From assembly GCF_003353425.1 (NCBI RefSeq), contig NZ_QRAO01000003.1, forward strand, positions 297,088 to 361,087: DNA of 64,000 bases, given 5' to 3'. This stretch comes from Marinirhabdus gelatinilytica. GTDB taxonomy: Bacteria > Bacteroidota > Bacteroidia > Flavobacteriales > Flavobacteriaceae. This document shows, piece after piece, positions 49,932 through 58,710 of the stretch (the first letter of the stretch is position 1; every line of letters begins with the position of its first letter). The notes beneath the pieces are model-generated. The model did not search any database. It worked only from the letters and a program-made list of their open reading frames with translations, and was not told where the DNA came from. A program made the position numbers and the translations under genes.

Positions 49932-50903
49932 ATGCCTTCAAGAACGCTTTCTCAATATTTGGTCATCACGGCTAAAGGCCTCGCTATGGGTGCCGCCGAT
50001 GTGGTTCCCGGTGTCTCAGGAGGCACCATTGCCTTTATAGCTGGTATCTACGAGGAATTGATAGAGACCATCCACAGGTTGGATATGGGCTTTTTTAAAA
50101 GCTGGAGAAAAAGTGGGTTTAAAGCGGCTTGGAAACACTATAACCTATCTTTTTTAATGGCTCTTTTTGCAGGAGTTTTTATAAGTATTCTCTCCCTTGC
50201 CAAGGCCATTACTTGGCTCTTGGCTGAGCATCCCATATTGGTATGGTCCTTCTTTTTTGGGCTGGTTGTAGCCAGTATCCTATATGTGGGAAAACAGATT
50301 AAAACCTGGAACCCAAAAGTACTTATCGCACTCCTCTTGGCAGCATGCATGGCGTATGCCATCACCCTAGCCAAACCCATTGGCGCGACAGATAGCACGT
50401 GGTTTCTGTTTGTTGCTGGCTTTGTAGCGATTATAGCTATGATTTTACCCGGGGTGAGCGGTGCTTTTATCTTACTTTTACTCGGGGCATATACTTCGGT
50501 AATTGGCACGCTCTCGCAACTAGGAGACGGTATTACCAAACTGGATAGTGGTATTTTCTTTTCGGCATTTTGGAAATTATTGATTTTTGGAGCTGGCGCC
50601 ATAGTAGGGCTCAAGGTTTTTTCCAAAGCGCTCAATTATATGTTCAAGAATTTCAAGAATATTACCCTTGCAGTCTTAACAGGTTTTATGATAGGTGCCT
50701 TGAACAAAATATGGCCTTGGAAAGAAGTATTACAATACAGGATAAACCACAATGGCGAAGAAGTCCCATTTTTGGAAAGGAGCATTCTCCCCAATAGTTT
50801 TGAGGGTAACTCTCAAATAGGTTTGGCCATAGTATTTATGGTTATCGGCTTCTTAACAATTTTCTTAATGGAGCGTTTTGCAGCTTCAAAAAAAGAACGT
50901 TAA
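49932..50903 (+). CDS. DUF368 protein, probable polyprenyl-phosphate translocase (copy 1)
   Basis: A 323-residue membrane protein with about eight hydrophobic segments. The two family signatures are G-A-A-D-V-V-P-G-V-S-G-G-T-I-A-F and, later, L-P-G-V-S-G-A-F-I-L-L. DUF368 members (PopT) have been shown in other bacteria to flip undecaprenyl phosphate back across the inner membrane. This is established for the family, not for this copy. Its last base is the first of the second copy (TAATG), so the two are co-translated. Such carriers supply the lipid for peptidoglycan and LPS sugars made elsewhere in this window. Confidence 0.9.
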   Translation: MPSRTLSQYLVITAKGLAMGAADVVPGVSGGTIAFIAGIYEELIETIHRLDMGFFKSWRKSGFKAAWKHYNLSFLMALFAGVFISILSLAKAITWLLAEHPILVWSFFFGLVVASILYVGKQIKTWNPKVLIALLLAACMAYAITLAKPIGATDSTWFLFVAGFVAIIAMILPGVSGAFILLLLGAYTSVIGTLSQLGDGITKLDSGIFFSAFWKLLIFGAGAIVGLKVFSKALNYMFKNFKNITLAVLTGFMIGALNKIWPWKEVLQYRINHNGEEVPFLERSILPNSFEGNSQIGLAIVFMVIGFLTIFLMERFAASKKER

Positions 50904-51928
50904 TGCAAGATACCCGTACCTTTAGCGATAAGATATGGTTAGTTCTCAAGGGGCTGTCTATGGGAGCAGCCAATAAGGTGCCTGGTGTTTCAGGTGGCGT
51001 TGTGGCATTTGTTGCAGGATTTTACGAGGAGTTTATCTATTCACTACAAAAGGTGAACCGTAAAGCTTTTGCACTCCTCTTCAACGGACGGTTCAGGAGT
51101 TTTTTTAGGTATATTAACGGGCGGTTTCTGGGCCTACTCATTTTAGGGATGGTGATAAGCTATTTCAGTGTTTCAAAATTACTGGATTATCTCATTGTCC
51201 ACTACGAACTTTTTGTGTGGAGCACTTTTTTTGGAATGATCATAGGCTCCATCTACTATATCGCAAAGGATTTTGGAGAGTGGAACCGAAAATATATTGC
51301 ATACCTCCTCTGCGGCATCATCGCTGGGGTAAGCATAAGTTTTTTAGAACCCGCAAGAGAGAACAGCAACCTCATATTTGTATTTTTCTGCGGCATCATA
51401 AGTGTCTCTGGAATGACCCTCCCAGGGCTCTCCGGCTCCTTTATCTTAATTTTGCTGGGCAACTATGTATTGCTTCTTGTAGATTCAGTAAACGCGCTTT
51501 TTGATACCTTTTCAGATCTTTTGCAGGGTGACACCAGCTTTATCTATAGTTCAGAACGCATAGAGATGCTCAAGATATTGGCAGTTTTCACACTGGGCTC
51601 TCTTACCGGGCTTGTATCGTTGTCGCATCTTCTTGGTTATGTGCTAAAACGATTCAAAAAAGCAACCTATGCCGTTATCATAGGCTTTATTGCGGGATCA
51701 CTTGGAGTAGTTTGGCCTTGGAAAACCAAGCAGTTCGAATACGACAACTACGGAAACATTAAAGTAGATGCCAATGGCAACGAGATTATTACGGGATACG
51801 ACAGGTATTGGCCGTCAGATTTTTCGCTCGAAACCTTTTGGGCAATACTCTTTATATTTGTTGGCATAGCGATAGTGCTAAGTCTAGATGTTTACCACAA
51901 AAACAAAAAATCCTCAAAAAATGGCTAA
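50903..51928 (+). CDS. DUF368 protein, probable polyprenyl-phosphate translocase (copy 2)
   Basis: A 341-residue paralogue of the gene before it: G-A-A-N-K-V-P-G-V-S-G-G-V-V-A-F and L-P-G-L-S-G-S-F-I-L-I. D in copy 1 (A-A-D-V) is N-K here, and charged loop residues differ, so the two may have different partners or lipids. Start ATG 50903 overlaps the stop of copy 1. It overlaps aroE by eight bases at its end. Confidence 0.9.
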   Translation: MQDTRTFSDKIWLVLKGLSMGAANKVPGVSGGVVAFVAGFYEEFIYSLQKVNRKAFALLFNGRFRSFFRYINGRFLGLLILGMVISYFSVSKLLDYLIVHYELFVWSTFFGMIIGSIYYIAKDFGEWNRKYIAYLLCGIIAGVSISFLEPARENSNLIFVFFCGIISVSGMTLPGLSGSFILILLGNYVLLLVDSVNALFDTFSDLLQGDTSFIYSSERIEMLKILAVFTLGSLTGLVSLSHLLGYVLKRFKKATYAVIIGFIAGSLGVVWPWKTKQFEYDNYGNIKVDANGNEIITGYDRYWPSDFSLETFWAILFIFVGIAIVLSLDVYHKNKKSSKNG

Positions 51929-52655
51929 ATTCGGGCTCTTGGGAAAAGATATAGGATATTCTTTTTCCAAAACCTTCTTCAGCATAAAATTTGAGAAGGA
52001 ATCGCTACCACATAGCTACGAAAATTTCGATTTGACGTGCATCGAAAATTTTGAAGAATTGCTCAGCGAGAACCCCGATATAAAGGGATTAAACGTTACA
52101 ATCCCCTACAAAGAGGCCATAATTCCACACCTTTTCAAATTAGACAAGGAATCCAGAAGCATTGGTGCTGTTAACACCATAAAATTTAGGAAGGACGGAA
52201 AGCTCATTGGCTATAATACCGATCATTATGGATTTGCAACGGCTCTGGCCGAGTTTCTTCCCATTAAGGAGAAAACAGCATTGATATTGGGCACTGGCGG
52301 TGCCTCAAAAGCAATTGAATATGTATTGGACGCTTTGGGTTTCAGCTACTACAATGTATCCAGAAATCCAGAAAAAGGGCAGTTTGGTTACGACGAGCTC
52401 ACCTCAAAAATTATAAAACAGCACTTCCTCATCGTAAACTGTACCCCCTTGGGAACCTCACCAAATACTCACCAGTTTCCCGATATTCCCTATATTCACT
52501 TGACAACGGACCACGTACTCTTCGACTTAATCTATAACCCACGCGAAACCGAATTTATGAAACGTGGCGCATCCAAAGGCGCTAGGGTAAGCAATGGTTT
52601 TACCATGCTAAAATACCAAGCCCTTAAATCCTGGGACATCTGGAACAGCAAATAG
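51921..52655 (+). CDS. aroE: Shikimate dehydrogenase
   Basis: A 244-residue NADP-dependent enzyme in the shikimate pathway. It has G-Y-S-F-S-K-T (substrate Ser pair), N-V-T-I-P-Y-K-E (catalytic Lys), G-A-V-N-T-I and L-G-T-G-G-A-S-K-A (NADP loop). N-T-D-H-Y-G is near the shikimate site. Start ATG 51921 lies inside the end of DUF368 copy 2 (8-base overlap). It is slightly short, but all motifs are in place. Confidence 0.93.
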   Translation: MAKFGLLGKDIGYSFSKTFFSIKFEKESLPHSYENFDLTCIENFEELLSENPDIKGLNVTIPYKEAIIPHLFKLDKESRSIGAVNTIKFRKDGKLIGYNTDHYGFATALAEFLPIKEKTALILGTGGASKAIEYVLDALGFSYYNVSRNPEKGQFGYDELTSKIIKQHFLIVNCTPLGTSPNTHQFPDIPYIHLTTDHVLFDLIYNPRETEFMKRGASKGARVSNGFTMLKYQALKSWDIWNSK

Positions 52656-52743
52656 TATCAAAATAAGTCGATCTGCTTTGTCGTTTCTATTGTTGTTAGT
52701 ATCTTGAACGCTCCTTTTAACACGAACCCTAACATTGAAAAAA

Positions 52744-54909
52744 ATGTCCGACGAAAAATCACCTGAGAAAGAAAACACCTCCCCACAAAACGACGCCATA
52801 GAAAAAGCCCTCGTAGAAGAATCTGGAAAAGAACCAGACACTTCTTCTAATAAATTGGCCACAGATGCAGATGGTGGATTGGTTGAAAACGCTATAGTCG
52901 AAACTTCAGAAGAAAATAATACTGAAGAAAAAGATGAAGCTGAAACAATCCAAAAAAAGGAAGAAAAAGTACCTGAATCACCCGAAAAAAAATCAACCAA
53001 AACTTTAGATGGAGATAATAAACCTTCTGAAAGTGAAGCAGATGAAGAAAACAGTGTTGAAGTTTCAGAAAATACTGAAACTTCAGGGTCGGATTCCGAA
53101 GAAAACTCAAACCAGGATGACAGTGAAGAGGTAGATGAAGAAGAAGTAGCCTCCAGTGACGACGAAGAAAATGAAGATGAGGAGGACGATATAGATTATA
53201 GCTCACTCTCCAAAAAAGAACTCATAGCTGCATTTGCAAAATTGCTAAAGGACAAGCACGTCCAGAATATAAAAAATGAAGTTGAGGAAATAAAGACTGA
53301 GTTCAATTCTAAATTCAGTGAAGAGCTGGAAGAAAAAAAAGAACAGTTTCTTGCAGAAGGAGGCAACATAATAGACTTCCACTACTCCACCCCGATTAAA
53401 AAGGAGTTCAATTCGCTTTACTTCGATTACAAAGAAAAAAGGAACAACTATTATAAGAATCTCAAAAAAGATTTACAGGCAAACCTTGCAAAGCGCGAAG
53501 AACTCATTGAAGAATTAAAGGGACTGTTGGGTACCGAAGAAAGCATAAACACCACCTACAAACACTTTAAGGACATACAGGAGCGTTGGCATACTGCCGG
53601 ACCCATCCCTCGCGACAAGTACAACCTTACTTGGAACACCTATCACCACCATGTAGAGAACTTTTACGACTTTCTACATTTAAATCGTGAGTTTCGAGAC
53701 CTGGATTTTAAGCACAACCTCGAGCAAAAGTTAAAACTCATTATAAGAGCCGAAGAACTCCAGCAAGTACAAGATGTAAACAAGGCTTTCCGGGAACTGC
53801 AAATGCTCCACAAAATGTGGAAAGAAGAAATTGGCCCCGTAGCCAAGGAATACCGCGAAGATGTTTGGGACAAGTTTAGTGAGGCCACTAAGGTAATCCA
53901 CGATAAGCGTCAGGCCCACCAAAAAGAATTGGACAAAAAATATGAGGCAAACTATGAGGCCAAGAAAGAACTGGTCGCAAAAATCAATGCACAAAAAGAA
54001 AAGGCAAAACCCAACCATAACTCATGGCAACACGCCATGAAAAAAGTACAGGAATTGCGAGATGCCTACTTTGAGGCCGGCAAGGTTCCCAGAAACAAGA
54101 ACAAGGAAATCTGGAATGCCTTTAAGGAAGCGACCCGTAATTTCAACAAAGCCAAGAACAACTTTTATAAGGAACAAAAGAAAGAGCAGTACGCAAATCT
54201 TGAAAAAAAGAGAGAGCTTGTTAAGATAGCTGAAGAAAACAAGGACAGCGACGATTTTGAAGCAGTGACACCACTGATGAAGAAAATCCAAGCGGACTGG
54301 AAAAAAATTGGACATGTACCCAGAAAGGACAGCGACAAAATCTGGAAAGAGTTTAAAGCTGCCTGCAACTATTATTTTGATAGGATACATGCCAAGAAAA
54401 ACGAGGCCAGCAAAGAGGAAGAAGAAAACCTAGCCAAAAAGCAAGATTTATTGGAACAGGTTAAGGCTACCGAACTCACAGGAAACCATACCGAAGATCT
54501 GACAACGATCAAGGAATCTATAAAAAAGTGGAAAACGTTGGGCCGTGTTCCCTACAAGAAAAAGAATATTGAGCAGGACTTCAATAAGGTACTGGACGGG
54601 CTTTTCAAGAAATTAGACCTTGGCAAAAAAGAAGCAGAGCTCATCAAGTACGAAAACAAGCTAAGCTCCCTTGTTTCAATGGACGACGAGCGCAAATTAC
54701 AGAACGAGCAGTATTATATCTCTAAAAAAATAGATGAGGCGAAGGCTGAAATAAACCAACTGGAGAATAACCTTGGTTTTTTCCAGCACGTTCCGGATGA
54801 CAACCCCATGGTGGCAGAGGTTCACAAAAACATAGCGCGTCACAAGGAACAACTTGAAATCTGGAAAAATAAGCTGAAGAAAATAAAGGCAGCCCGTAGA
54901 AACTCGTAA
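52744..54909 (+). CDS. DUF349 repeat protein with acidic N terminus
   Basis: A 721-residue cytoplasmic protein. The first ~150 residues are low-complexity acidic (E/D/S-rich) and disordered. The rest holds repeated DUF349 helical units, each with a W near K-x-W-K/W-K-x-I-G (for example Q-E-R-W-H-T-A-G-P, H-K-M-W-K-E-E-I-G, Q-A-D-W-K-K-I-G-H-V-P). DUF349 proteins are almost universal in Bacteroidota but their activity is not agreed. Start ATG 52744 (a TTG nine bases earlier is possible). The methyltransferase starts on its last base. Confidence 0.88.
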   Translation: MSDEKSPEKENTSPQNDAIEKALVEESGKEPDTSSNKLATDADGGLVENAIVETSEENNTEEKDEAETIQKKEEKVPESPEKKSTKTLDGDNKPSESEADEENSVEVSENTETSGSDSEENSNQDDSEEVDEEEVASSDDEENEDEEDDIDYSSLSKKELIAAFAKLLKDKHVQNIKNEVEEIKTEFNSKFSEELEEKKEQFLAEGGNIIDFHYSTPIKKEFNSLYFDYKEKRNNYYKNLKKDLQANLAKREELIEELKGLLGTEESINTTYKHFKDIQERWHTAGPIPRDKYNLTWNTYHHHVENFYDFLHLNREFRDLDFKHNLEQKLKLIIRAEELQQVQDVNKAFRELQMLHKMWKEEIGPVAKEYREDVWDKFSEATKVIHDKRQAHQKELDKKYEANYEAKKELVAKINAQKEKAKPNHNSWQHAMKKVQELRDAYFEAGKVPRNKNKEIWNAFKEATRNFNKAKNNFYKEQKKEQYANLEKKRELVKIAEENKDSDDFEAVTPLMKKIQADWKKIGHVPRKDSDKIWKEFKAACNYYFDRIHAKKNEASKEEEENLAKKQDLLEQVKATELTGNHTEDLTTIKESIKKWKTLGRVPYKKKNIEQDFNKVLDGLFKKLDLGKKEAELIKYENKLSSLVSMDDERKLQNEQYYISKKIDEAKAEINQLENNLGFFQHVPDDNPMVAEVHKNIARHKEQLEIWKNKLKKIKAARRNS

Positions 54910-55547
54910 TGTGCAACTGTATCCTTTGTAATAGCAAACAAGTGACCTCCTATTACAATACCCCTCTGCACCACTTTTTACTATGCGGAAATTGCACTAC
55001 AGTTTTTAGGCATCCCAATAACTATGTTTCTGCGCAGGCAGAAAAAGCAAGGTACCTCACACACAATAATGATGTTGAGAACAAAGGCTACCAGAACTTC
55101 GTAAAACCCCTAACCAAAGCGATTTCCCGTGATTTTAACAGCTTTGCCAAGGGATTGGACTTTGGCGCAGGGACAGGCCCCGTTGCCGCTAAGATACTTT
55201 CAGAAAAGGGATACGATATTAGCTTGTACGATCCGTTTTTCCATCCCAGTAAGGAAACCCTGCAAACCCAATACGATTTCATTATTTGTTGCGAGGTGAT
55301 GGAGCATTTCCACAAACCAATTCAAGAATTTAAACTTTTAAGGTCGTTATTAAAACCCAACGGTAAATTGTACTGTATGTCCAGTTTATGGGAGGGTACG
55401 CTTACCGAATTTTCAAAATGGTACTATAAAAACGATTGTACCCATACCATTTTTTACAACCCAGCAAACCTGGTGTTGCTAAAAGAGCTCTCAGGTTTTG
55501 AAAATGTAGTGATTGAAGGAAAAGCGATTATATTTTCAGTAGATTGA
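54909..55547 (+). CDS. Class I methyltransferase with N-terminal Cys cluster
   Basis: A 212-residue enzyme. The first ~30 residues have C-N-C-I-L-C and C-G-N-C, a possible zinc site. SAM motif I is G-L-D-F-G-A-G-T-G-P-V, and later D-F-I-I-C-C-E-V-M-E-H-F fits motifs II/III. The target (protein, RNA or small molecule) is not known. The start ATG overlaps the DUF349 stop by one base (TAATG), so they are linked. It converges on mazG with six bases between stops. Confidence 0.85.
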   Translation: MCNCILCNSKQVTSYYNTPLHHFLLCGNCTTVFRHPNNYVSAQAEKARYLTHNNDVENKGYQNFVKPLTKAISRDFNSFAKGLDFGAGTGPVAAKILSEKGYDISLYDPFFHPSKETLQTQYDFIICCEVMEHFHKPIQEFKLLRSLLKPNGKLYCMSSLWEGTLTEFSKWYYKNDCTHTIFYNPANLVLLKELSGFENVVIEGKAIIFSVD

Positions 55548-55552
55548 AAATG

Positions 55553-56326
55553 TTAGAGCTTTTTAGCCTCGTTCCAGTACACGTCCATTTCAGCAAGGGT
55601 CATATCCTTGAGCGATTTACCCATTTCTTTGGCTTTCCCCTCTAAGTACTGAAATCGGTTTATAAATTTTTTATTGGTCCGCTCCAGAGCACTTTCGGGG
55701 TCAACCTTTAGGAAGCGCGCATAGTTTATCATTGAAAACAGCACATCGCCAAATTCCTGTTCTATTTTTTCGGCATTGTTTTCGGAGACCTCGTGTTGTA
55801 GTTCCGCCAGTTCCTCTTGTAGTTTTTCAAAAACCTGTTGGGGTTCTTCCCAATCGAAGCCCACACCGGCCACCTTGTCCTGGATCCGGTTTGCCTTTAC
55901 CATTGCGGGCAAAGATCTGGGAACACCTTCCAGCACGCTCTTTTTGCCTTCTTTAAGTTTCAGGTTTTCCCAGTTTTGTTTTACTTCTTCTTCATTTGCA
56001 ACCTTAACGTCGCCATATATGTGTGGGTGGCGTGATATGAGCTTATCGCATATTTCATGGGCAACATCGGCCATGTCAAAACTATCTTTTTCGCTACCTA
56101 TCTTGGCATAAAAGACAATATGCAGCAAGAGATCGCCCAGTTCCTTTTTTACTTCGTCCAGGTTATTTTCCAAGATAGCATCGCCCAACTCGTAGGTTTC
56201 CTCTATAGTGAGATGGCGAAGGGTTTGCATGGTCTGTTTCCGGTCCCACGGGCATTGTTCGCGCAGTTCGTCCATAATGGTTAGAAGACGGTCGTAGGCT
56301 GCAAGTTGTTCTTTTCTTGAATTCAT
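55553..56326 (-). CDS. mazG: Nucleoside triphosphate pyrophosphohydrolase
   Basis: A 257-residue all-helical NTP pyrophosphohydrolase of two MazG repeats. It removes abnormal or excess NTPs, and affects ppGpp levels in E. coli. The metal-binding helices are L-R-H-L-T-I-E-E-T-Y-E-L-G-D and, in the second repeat, E-Q-E-F-G-D-V-L-F-S. C-P-W-D-R-K-Q-T is the family start motif. I use ATG 56326 (M-N-S-R-K-E-Q-L) since a longer reading would pass through the -7 box. Confidence 0.93.
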   Translation of the reverse strand: MNSRKEQLAAYDRLLTIMDELREQCPWDRKQTMQTLRHLTIEETYELGDAILENNLDEVKKELGDLLLHIVFYAKIGSEKDSFDMADVAHEICDKLISRHPHIYGDVKVANEEEVKQNWENLKLKEGKKSVLEGVPRSLPAMVKANRIQDKVAGVGFDWEEPQQVFEKLQEELAELQHEVSENNAEKIEQEFGDVLFSMINYARFLKVDPESALERTNKKFINRFQYLEGKAKEMGKSLKDMTLAEMDVYWNEAKKL

Positions 56327-56333
56327 AATAGCG

Positions 56334-56341
56334 TAAAAATA
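56334..56341 (-). promoter_or_regulatory. -7 element of mazG
   Basis: TATTTTTA on the minus strand, seven bases before the mazG start. One base off the consensus; -33 not clear. Confidence 0.4.
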
Positions 56342-56398
56342 AAAATTCATTTGCTACGGGGTAACAAATGAATTTATAGTTATAAAAAGATTATCCAC

Positions 56399-57136
56399 TT
56401 ATTGGTGTCCCATAAGGCCAGATTCTTCTATTCCAATTTCAGGACTTACCTGTTCAATATTTGCTCTTCCTACTACTGCTCCAAAATTAATTCCACAACG
56501 AAAAAAATACTCTTTACCTCTTTCAATATTTTCATATACCTGGGTAATGTTCTCGGTCCTTGCCCAAAATTTATGAAGTCCAAAATCTTTGATCTTATAT
56601 GAAAACTTCTCTCCGTCCCGCACTCTACCAATCACCGTTTCGTCGTCCATCCTTATTTTAAAACCAATCAATCCACCTTTGGGATTATGTGGCCTGTAAA
56701 AGTGTACTACCGCATAATCTGTATTTTCTGGCAACCTTGATGTATATCTATTTTGTTGTTTTTCAATGTAACCATTTACCAATTGAATGTTGGTGTTACG
56801 GTACAAGTTAGCCCCTATCCTATAACAGGTACTTGCAAAACTGGGCTTTTTTATTTTTTGAATGGATACAATATTGGCACCAGCTTTTCTAGCTTCTGTT
56901 TCCAAGATTTCAAGTACTTCGGTATAGGTACATTTTGTGGTAAACCCTGTATCACCCACATACGTTTCGCCCACAAATACCGATCCCTCGGGGACAGCTA
57001 CGCTAACCCTAAGTGTTATTACTGGAGTGTGTGTTGAAAGTTGCTTGAACTCCTGTTTTTCTATGGAACTCTTTATTCTAGGCGAACACGATATTGCAAA
57101 AACGAATACCGCTAAAAGCAATATTATTGAACGCAT
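56399..57136 (-). CDS. Lipoprotein with DUF2846-like C domain
   Basis: A 245-residue lipoprotein (A-I-S-C, Cys near 17). The mature N-terminal half has G-F-T-T-K-C-T-Y-T-E-V, and two more Cys could be a disulfide. The C-terminal half resembles DUF2846: A-V-V-H-F-Y-R-P, then E-K-F-S-Y, K-F-W-A-R and E-Y-F-F-R-C-G. No activity is known. It lies two bases after the DUF5606 gene, so the two are co-transcribed. Confidence 0.7.
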   Translation of the reverse strand: MRSIILLLAVFVFAISCSPRIKSSIEKQEFKQLSTHTPVITLRVSVAVPEGSVFVGETYVGDTGFTTKCTYTEVLEILETEARKAGANIVSIQKIKKPSFASTCYRIGANLYRNTNIQLVNGYIEKQQNRYTSRLPENTDYAVVHFYRPHNPKGGLIGFKIRMDDETVIGRVRDGEKFSYKIKDFGLHKFWARTENITQVYENIERGKEYFFRCGINFGAVVGRANIEQVSPEIGIEESGLMGHQ

Positions 57137-57138
57137 GC

Positions 57139-57558
57139 CTACTCCTCCTCAGATGAAGCGCCTTCGGTTTCTTCAGAAAAATCTGTGATACCGTTTTTTT
57201 GCAACAAGTTGTACCACTGTACCACTTTCTTTATGTCGCTTGGGTACACGCGGTCCTCGTCGTAATCTGGCAACACTCCAAAGAAAAATTCTTCAAGCTC
57301 TACCTTGGGTACTTTATGGTGTATGGTAGGCCCTCCATTTTCCTTTTCAGAAATCTTTTTAAAAACTTCGCGCAGCGGGAGTTCCTCGGTAAGAGTATAG
57401 ATGGCAATCTCGCTTAAAAGGCTCACGTTATCCCTGGCACCAACGCTTATTTTCCTACCGTCAATAAGGGATTCTGCCAAAAATCCATTACGGGTTTGGG
57501 CTCTTAGTTTGTACAGTCCTGGTTTGCCTGAAATAGAAAGGATTTTCTCTAAACTCAT
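57139..57558 (-). CDS. DUF5606 protein
   Basis: A 139-residue cytoplasmic protein that opens M-S-L-E-K-I-L-S-I-S-G-K-P-G-L-Y-K-L, the standard start of DUF5606, a Bacteroidota-only family of unknown role. Its E-rich C-terminal tail (T-E-G-A-S-S-E-E-E) is likely disordered. Its gene is the first of an operon with the lipoprotein. Located near def and ruvX as in many members of the phylum (from memory). Confidence 0.85.
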   Translation of the reverse strand: MSLEKILSISGKPGLYKLRAQTRNGFLAESLIDGRKISVGARDNVSLLSEIAIYTLTEELPLREVFKKISEKENGGPTIHHKVPKVELEEFFFGVLPDYDEDRVYPSDIKKVVQWYNLLQKNGITDFSEETEGASSEEE

Positions 57559-57590
57559 AAATAGTGTGTTGCTTTTTTTAAGTAAGGGTG

Positions 57591-57619
57591 CAAATATACT
57601 TGTTCGAGATGTATTTCAA
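57591..57619 (-). promoter_or_regulatory. Promoter of the DUF5606 operon
   Basis: TTG (57619-57617), 18-base spacer and TATATTTG (57598-57591) on the minus strand; the ATG is 33 bases further. Confidence 0.65.
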
Positions 57620-57647
57620 TAATGAAGAATTCAGAATTTTAGCGTAT

Positions 57648-58238
57648 TTAACGTTTCTTTTTCGCAAGGGGGAACTTCATACGGTACGCCACATCTATAT
57701 TTCCTTTTGAAATTTTTGTGAGCTTACTCTTCAACAAACGTTTTTTTAACACTGAAAGTTTATCTGTAAACAAAATTCCCTCAATATGGTCGTACTCGTG
57801 CTGAATGATACGGGCCACCATCCCATCAAAGGTTTCGGTTTTTTTATCGAAATTTTCGTCTTGGTACTCAATGGTGATCTGTGGCTTGCGGAACACGTCC
57901 TCATTAATATTGGGGATGCTTAAACACCCTTCGTTAAACACCCACTCGTCCCCTTCTTCCTCGATGATCTTGGCATTGATGAACACTTTCTTGAATTCTG
58001 AACAGAGTTTTCGTTCCTCTTCACTAAGGTCTTCGTCATCCTCAAAAGGTGTGGCATCTACAATGAACAACCGTATGGGCAGTCCAATTTGTGGTGCCGC
58101 AAGTCCAATTCCTCTTGCGCCGTACATGGTATCGAACATATTTTCAATCAGGGCATCCAGTTTGGGATAGTCTTCACTAATGGCGGTTGCTTTTTTACGT
58201 AAAACGGGATCTCCGTAGGCTACAATGGGTAGTATCAT
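57648..58238 (-). CDS. def: Peptide deformylase
   Basis: A 196-residue enzyme that removes the formyl group from new proteins. All three motifs are exact: G-I-G-L-A-A-P-Q-I-G, E-G-C-L-S-I-P (metal Cys) and Q-H-E-Y-D-H (two His, catalytic Glu). The length fits the type with a mid-insert common in Bacteroidota. Start ATG 58238, with a weak -7 box upstream. Confidence 0.97.
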   Translation of the reverse strand: MILPIVAYGDPVLRKKATAISEDYPKLDALIENMFDTMYGARGIGLAAPQIGLPIRLFIVDATPFEDDEDLSEEERKLCSEFKKVFINAKIIEEEGDEWVFNEGCLSIPNINEDVFRKPQITIEYQDENFDKKTETFDGMVARIIQHEYDHIEGILFTDKLSVLKKRLLKSKLTKISKGNIDVAYRMKFPLAKKKR

Positions 58239-58254
58239 TTAAAATATTTAATGT

Positions 58255-58262
58255 TAAAAGTA
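58255..58262 (-). promoter_or_regulatory. -7 element of def
   Basis: TACTTTTA on the minus strand, 16 bases before the start codon. One base off the consensus. Confidence 0.4.
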
Positions 58263-58339
58263 AAATGAATAATGCAAAAGCTAACCCCTATTGGAGTTTT
58301 TTCTGCTGTAATTCTTGATGCAATCAAAATTGCCGTTAA

Positions 58340-58645
58340 TTATTTCGCTTCTTTATAAACCGCTTCGTATCCTTTTGGTTGGAGTAGATTTTCATCTGCT
58401 AAAAATTCTATCCAAAACAGCGACTCGTCACACTCTCCTATGGCAATACTCAGTTTTGCAATAAAACATTTCTTTGTTTGACCAACTGAAGCTGCCCGAT
58501 AGTATGCTACCGTTGATGTCGAAGATCGTAACAATTGTTTTCTAATATGATTTCCAATACATTCTCTGGCAATTGCAACAAAACTTATACGCAATCGTGA
58601 GCGAATTTCTTTGAACGGCTTTTTAAATCCCTTTTCATACAACAA
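58340..58645 (-). CDS. Four-helix-bundle protein (S23/IVP-like)
   Basis: A 101-residue helical protein of the family first found in rRNA intervening sequences. It has L-L-R-S-S-T-S-T-V-A-Y-Y-R-A, then K-K-C-F-I-A-K-L-S-I-A-I-G-E-C-D-E-S-L-F-W-I. In this family such genes often sit alone between housekeeping genes, here between def and ruvX. No role is known. No ATG is in frame; TTG 58645 (or 58642) is the start, since an in-frame TGA lies just upstream. Confidence 0.75.
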   Translation of the reverse strand: MLYEKGFKKPFKEIRSRLRISFVAIARECIGNHIRKQLLRSSTSTVAYYRAASVGQTKKCFIAKLSIAIGECDESLFWIEFLADENLLQPKGYEAVYKEAK

Positions 58646-58710
58646 AGATCATTGAAATATACGAAATATCAATTCTTCAACTTCCGTCAACAATCCTTAA
58701 ACATTCAACC

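Noticed and set aside
52892-53206. Antisense frame over the acidic part of the DUF349 gene
   Set aside because: It mirrors low-complexity GAA/GAT codons and is not a credible protein.
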